Positions 61,073 to 64,000 of a DNA stretch of 64,000 bases are shown here, one piece after another. Made by a program: the position numbers and the translations under genes. Position 1 is the stretch's first letter; each line of letters opens with the position of its first letter. The stretch is from Lentzea flava (GTDB lineage Bacteria; Actinomycetota; Actinomycetes; Mycobacteriales; Pseudonocardiaceae), in contig NZ_BMRE01000031.1 of assembly GCF_014648475.1 (NCBI RefSeq), positions 34,374 through 98,373 on the forward strand. The letters are read 5' to 3'. The notes under the pieces are model-generated. The model worked only from the letters and a program-made list of their open reading frames with translations, ran no database searches and had not been told where the DNA came from.

Positions 61073-61375
61073 ATGCTCGAAGTGACGCCGATGGCTGCCG
61101 AGGTCATCAACGAGCTGACGTCGCAGTCAGCCGCCACCGACGACGGCGTCGGCCTGCGCTTCGCACTCGCCGCCGACCACAACAGCCAGGCCGCCCTGGA
61201 ACTGTCCCTCAGCGAAGCCGTCGACGGCGACCAGGTGGTCACGGCCGACGCGGGTGCCAAGGTCATCATGGAACCGGCCGCAGCGCAGTACCTGGACGAC
61301 AAGGTCCTCGACGTGCGCCAGGACGCGGAGGGCAACCCGGCCTTCGCGATCGCTCGCCAGGACCCGACGACGTAA
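61073..61375 (+). CDS. HesB/IscA-like fold protein without cysteines
   Basis: 100-residue protein with the A-type Fe-S carrier fold order: MLEVTPMAAEVINELTSQS, GVGLRFALAADHN, VTADAGAKVIMEPAAAQYLDDKVLDV. All three cysteines that bind iron-sulfur in IscA are missing; the protein has none. It must have another role. AAGGG site before ATG 61073. Its expression may be independent of neighbours. Confidence 0.7.
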   Translation: MLEVTPMAAEVINELTSQSAATDDGVGLRFALAADHNSQAALELSLSEAVDGDQVVTADAGAKVIMEPAAAQYLDDKVLDVRQDAEGNPAFAIARQDPTT

Positions 61376-61486
61376 CCCACCGCGCCGCTTCCGGCGCGGC
61401 CTTCGCCTCCGCCTGCCTGCCTGTGTGGTTCGCGCGGGTTATCGGGCTGTGTGGTCGCGCCGGAAGGGTTGGCCGTGGTGTGTGTG

Positions 61487-61650
61487 ACGCAGGACGGCCT
61501 TCTCCCCGAACCGGACCGGCGTACGCAAGACGGCCTTGTCGCGAGCCGGGCGGGGTAGGCATGACGCCTCCCGAGCCGGACTGCGGGACGCAAAGCCCCT
61601 CCCGAGCCGGGCCGCGGCACGCAAAACGCCCCCTCCCCGAACCGGGGAGA
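61487..61650. repeat. degenerate tandem repeat, about 27-37 bases, five units
   Basis: Units beginning at about 61487, 61523, 61561, 61588 and 61619 share ACGCAAxACGCC, then CTCCCCGAACCGG or CTCCCGAGCCGG. Copies differ in length and in several bases. The last unit forms the terminator of the NlpC/P60 gene. The rest of 61376-61671 shows no gene. Confidence 0.6.
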
Positions 61651-61655
61651 GGGCG
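61627..61655 (-). terminator. terminator of the NlpC/P60 gene
   Basis: CTCCCCG and CGGGGAG (61633-61649) pair around a 3-base loop, extended outwards by CGCCC/GGGCG with one mismatch. It begins 17 bases beyond the stop of the minus-strand NlpC/P60 gene. Confidence 0.7.
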
Positions 61656-61671
61656 CTGCAAAGCGGCGTGA

Positions 61672-62658
61672 TCAGCCCTCGATGCGACGAACGACGCTGA
61701 TCGGACCGATCGACGTGATGTCGGCGATCCTCACCGGCACACCTTCGGTCGACGCGTGCACGGCGCGGATGCCGTCCACCGCCATCGCCACGTGGGACTG
61801 GCTCGAGTAGTAGACGATGATGTCGCCGGCCTTGATCTCGCTCGGGCTCACCTGGCGACCGGCGGCCGCCTGGGCGTAGCTCGTGCGGCCGATGGACACG
61901 CCCGCGTAGCGGTACGCGGCCTGGATCAGCGACGAGCAGTCCCAGCTGTCCGGGCCGTTGGAGCCGTAGACGTACGGCTTGCCGCGCTGCGCCAGGGCGA
62001 ACTCCAGGGCCTTGCCGGCGGTGCCGGGCGGGACCGAGATGTTCGACATGTCGCCGTTCTGCGCCAGCTGGTTGCGCACCGACTGGCTCAGCGAGTTGTA
62101 CTGGGCCTTGGCCTCGGCGAGCTGCTTGTCGAGGTCGGCCTTCTTCTGCTGGATCTCGTCGAGCAGCTTCTTGGACGCCTCGGTGGCCTCGTTGGCGGTC
62201 TTCGTCGCGGCGTCCGCGGCGTTGACGGCGTCGGTGAGGCCCTTCAGGGCCTCGGCGTTGTCGGTCGCCAGGATGTTGATGGCCGACATGCGGTTGAGGA
62301 AGTCCTGCTGCGAGTCGCTCACGAGCAGCGCGGAGATCTGGTTGAAGCGCGCGCCCTGGAACGTGGACTCGGTGAGGACGTCCACCTGGCCGCGGAGGGA
62401 CTCCTCGGCCTTCTTGGCGTTGGCCAGGTCGGCCTTGGCCTTGTCCAGTTCAGCCTGCTTGGCCGCGAGGTCGCCCTGGGCCTTCAGGTGGTCCTGGTTG
62501 AGCTTGGATGCCTGCTCGGACAGCTCGTTGTACTTCTTGAGCGCGTCGGCGGCAGAAGGCTGTGCGGTGGCCGGGGTCGTGGGCAGCGCGGCGGCGACGA
62601 CAGCAGCCGTCGCGACGAACGCTCCACGCACGGTACGGCGCGAGGGTTGCGACACCAC
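61672..62658 (-). CDS. NlpC/P60 peptidoglycan hydrolase (RipA-like), copy 1
   Basis: 328-residue secreted wall hydrolase: signal peptide (FVATAAVVAAALPTTPATA), a long coiled coil (residues 35-205), and a C-terminal NlpC/P60 domain. Catalytic Cys lies in DSWDCSSLIQAAYRYAG, with His in SQSHVAMAVDG and a third polar residue in HASTEG. It cuts D-Glu to meso-DAP bonds in peptidoglycan. GTG 62658 with GGAGG upstream. A paralogue lies 223 bases before it; the leader holds a hairpin. Confidence 0.93.
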   Translation of the reverse strand: MVSQPSRRTVRGAFVATAAVVAAALPTTPATAQPSAADALKKYNELSEQASKLNQDHLKAQGDLAAKQAELDKAKADLANAKKAEESLRGQVDVLTESTFQGARFNQISALLVSDSQQDFLNRMSAINILATDNAEALKGLTDAVNAADAATKTANEATEASKKLLDEIQQKKADLDKQLAEAKAQYNSLSQSVRNQLAQNGDMSNISVPPGTAGKALEFALAQRGKPYVYGSNGPDSWDCSSLIQAAYRYAGVSIGRTSYAQAAAGRQVSPSEIKAGDIIVYYSSQSHVAMAVDGIRAVHASTEGVPVRIADITSIGPISVVRRIEG

Positions 62659-62684
62659 GTCGCGGGTCCTCCTTCTTCCTGGCA

Positions 62685-62719
62685 GCTGCCTCCGCGAGAA
62701 CTACTGCGCGTGAGGCGGC
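62685..62719 (-). promoter_or_regulatory. leader hairpin of NlpC/P60 copy 1
   Basis: On the minus strand GCCGCCTC pairs with GAGGCAGC, 7 of 8 bases, around a 19-base loop. It lies 27 bases before the GTG at 62658, in a 223-base untranslated stretch that holds no gene. A comparable hairpin precedes copy 2. Confidence 0.5.
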
Positions 62720-62881
62720 AACCTTGGCGTGTGCCCCGAGTGGGTTAACTGCTGGGCCGAAGGTCTCGGACAGGTTACGGAACGACCTTGTGTTCGTCCA
62801 CCACCGGGTCCTCAACAGTTCACCGGCACGCACGCTCTCACAGTCGTCTACGTCGCTTTATCGCGGGGTGGGAGAGAAACG

Positions 62882-63853
62882 TCACCCGACGACCCGGCGA
62901 ATCACCGAAATGGGACCGATGGAGTCGATGTTCGCGACTTTCACCGGGATGCCCTCGGTGGACGCGTGCACCGCGCGGACGCTGTCCACGGCCATTGCGA
63001 CGTGCGACTGGCCGGAGTAGTAGATGATCAGGTCGCCCGGCGCGACCTCGTTGCGGCCCACCGCCCGGCCGATCTTCGCCTGGTCGTAGGTGACGCGCGG
63101 GATGGACACGCCGGCGGCCCGGTAGGAGGCCTGCGTCAGCGACGAGCAGTCCCACGAGTCGGGCCCGTTCGAACCGAACACGTACGGCTTGCCCTGCTGG
63201 CTCAGCGCGAACTCCAACGCCTTGCCCGCCGCGCCCGCGGGTGCCGTCACGGTGACCTTGGGGCCCGTGGCGGCCAGCGTCTGCTTCTGCGGCGCCGACA
63301 ACGACTGGTACTTGGTGCGCGCGGCCGACACCTGCTGGTCCATCTCCGCCTTGCGGGCGGACACGTCCGCGACGAGCTTCTCCGCCGCGGCGGCCGCGGC
63401 GGTGGCGTCGGCACGGGCCTTCTGGGCGGCGTTCAGGGTGGCGTTCATCCGCGCCACGGCCTCGTTCTGGTCGGTGGCGATGATGTTCATCGCCTGCATC
63501 CGCTCCAGGAAGTCCTGCTGGGAGGTCGACGTCAGGAACGCCGACAGGTTGTTCAGCCTGGCACCCTCGAACGACGCCGTGGTCAGCACGTCGACCTGGC
63601 CGCGGTACTGCTCGGACTCGGCGAGCGCCTTCTTCTCCGCCTCCGTCGCGATGCCCACGATCGCCTTGGCCTTCGCGAGGTCTCCCTGGGCCTTGAGGTG
63701 GTCCTGGGTGAGCTTCTCGGCGTGGTGCGTGAGCTCGGTGTAGGTCTTGAGGGCCTCGTCGACCGGTTGCGCGTGCGCCGTTGGCATTGACACCACGGTC
63801 GCGGCGACCACGGCGGCCATAGCGGTTGTCCTTGCAGCACGTCGGCCGGGCAC
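62882..63853 (-). CDS. NlpC/P60 peptidoglycan hydrolase (RipA-like), copy 2
   Basis: 323-residue paralogue of copy 1 with the same order: signal peptide (AAVVAATVVSMPTAHA), coiled coil, NlpC/P60 domain with catalytic Cys in DSWDCSSLTQASYRAAG, His in GQSHVAMAVD and HASTEG. GTG 63853 with GAGGAGG 5 bases upstream, which is paired in the leader hairpin. Together they form a tandem duplication; the C-terminal domains are far more alike than the coiled coils. Confidence 0.93.
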   Translation of the reverse strand: MPGRRAARTTAMAAVVAATVVSMPTAHAQPVDEALKTYTELTHHAEKLTQDHLKAQGDLAKAKAIVGIATEAEKKALAESEQYRGQVDVLTTASFEGARLNNLSAFLTSTSQQDFLERMQAMNIIATDQNEAVARMNATLNAAQKARADATAAAAAAEKLVADVSARKAEMDQQVSAARTKYQSLSAPQKQTLAATGPKVTVTAPAGAAGKALEFALSQQGKPYVFGSNGPDSWDCSSLTQASYRAAGVSIPRVTYDQAKIGRAVGRNEVAPGDLIIYYSGQSHVAMAVDSVRAVHASTEGIPVKVANIDSIGPISVIRRVVG

Positions 63854-63856
63854 GCG

Positions 63857-63893
63857 GCCTCCTCGGAGAGTCGGGAACAGCTTCTGAGGAGGC
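63857..63893 (-). promoter_or_regulatory. ribosome-site-masking hairpin of NlpC/P60 copy 2
   Basis: On the minus strand GCCTCCTC (63886-63893) is perfectly complementary to GAGGAGGC (63857-63864), the ribosome site of the gene starting at 63853. A 21-base loop separates them. Folding would hide the site, as in translational riboswitches. Confidence 0.6.
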
Positions 63894-64000
63894 GTACGGC
63901 CGAACAGCCGACGGGGTTCAGCCCAACCACCCTGTTCGACGGCACGCGGGGCCCTTTCGTGCGGCAGGGGCGGTTTCTAGGGGTCCTCGCAACACCTGAT

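Noticed and set aside
62659..62881. c-di-AMP (ydaO/yuaA) riboswitch before NlpC/P60 copy 1
   Set aside because: Context is right, but the usual core segments of that riboswitch could not be found; kept only as a hairpin leader.

Overview
The window is high-GC DNA with GTG and TTG starts, strong GGAGG ribosome sites, many 1-4 base start/stop overlaps, a DivIVA-like protein, NlpC/P60 wall hydrolases with RipA-like coiled coils, and an S-(hydroxymethyl)mycothiol dehydrogenase. Together these point to a filamentous actinomycete, most likely of the Pseudonocardiaceae (Lentzea, Saccharothrix or a relative). That placement is inferred from gene content, not from a marker-gene comparison. I saw no rRNA, tRNA, CRISPR array or insertion sequence.

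Layout. 1-5.6 kb: a carboxylesterase cut by the window edge, a small kinase, a DrrAB-type exporter with a divergent TetR regulator, and an anti-sigma factor without a sigma gene beside it. 5.6-11.2 kb, minus strand: three genes joined by GTGA overlaps (DUF4331 protein, TPR protein, His-rich nickel/cobalt transporter), preceded by an aminotransferase. 11.5-19.2 kb: a type IIA topoisomerase pair (topoisomerase IV type), whose A subunit carries a 432-residue intein, then a membrane-anchored pentapeptide-repeat protein.

19.2-32.6 kb is a one-carbon/methylamine catabolic island. A Rieske oxygenase would demethylate glycine betaine, a dimethylglycine oxidase and a heterotetrameric sarcosine oxidase (soxBDAG) would continue to glycine, and glyA would make serine. 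mscR would oxidise the formaldehyde and purU would release formate from formyl-THF. A GntR regulator and two operator-like sites lie inside it. The island also shows decay. It holds a frameshifted Rieske ferredoxin, a ferredoxin reductase and a metallo-hydrolase that each seem reduced to their two ends by internal deletion, a 17-codon ORF coupled by ATGA at both ends, and a 40-codon truncated ORF.

32.6-50.9 kb: DivIVA-like protein, YchJ, a thioesterase-like protein, a large protein with an ADP-ribosyltransferase-like C-terminus, a secreted SGNH hydrolase, two DJ-1/PfpI proteins (one an AraC-type regulator), a NarL-type two-component system beside an ABC exporter, a minus-strand cell-envelope cluster (epimerase, GT2, DUF2064, methyltransferase, molybdopterin oxidoreductase, small membrane protein) with a polytopic membrane protein, and an OmpR-type two-component system.

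50.9-64 kb: a GH64 beta-1,3-glucanase under a CebR-like box, dehydrogenases, a LysR regulator with SDR and NTF2-like genes, a GH65 phosphorylase with beta-phosphoglucomutase, a VIT/CCC1 transporter, an unknown gene behind a compound DNA-damage promoter (RecA-NDp-like plus LexA box), a cysteine-free HesB-like protein, and two tandem NlpC/P60 hydrolases with hairpin leaders.

The most notable items are the intein at an uncommon position in the topoisomerase A subunit, the series of end-retaining internal deletions in the betaine island, the compound SOS promoter, and the ribosome-site-masking leader of the NlpC/P60 gene.
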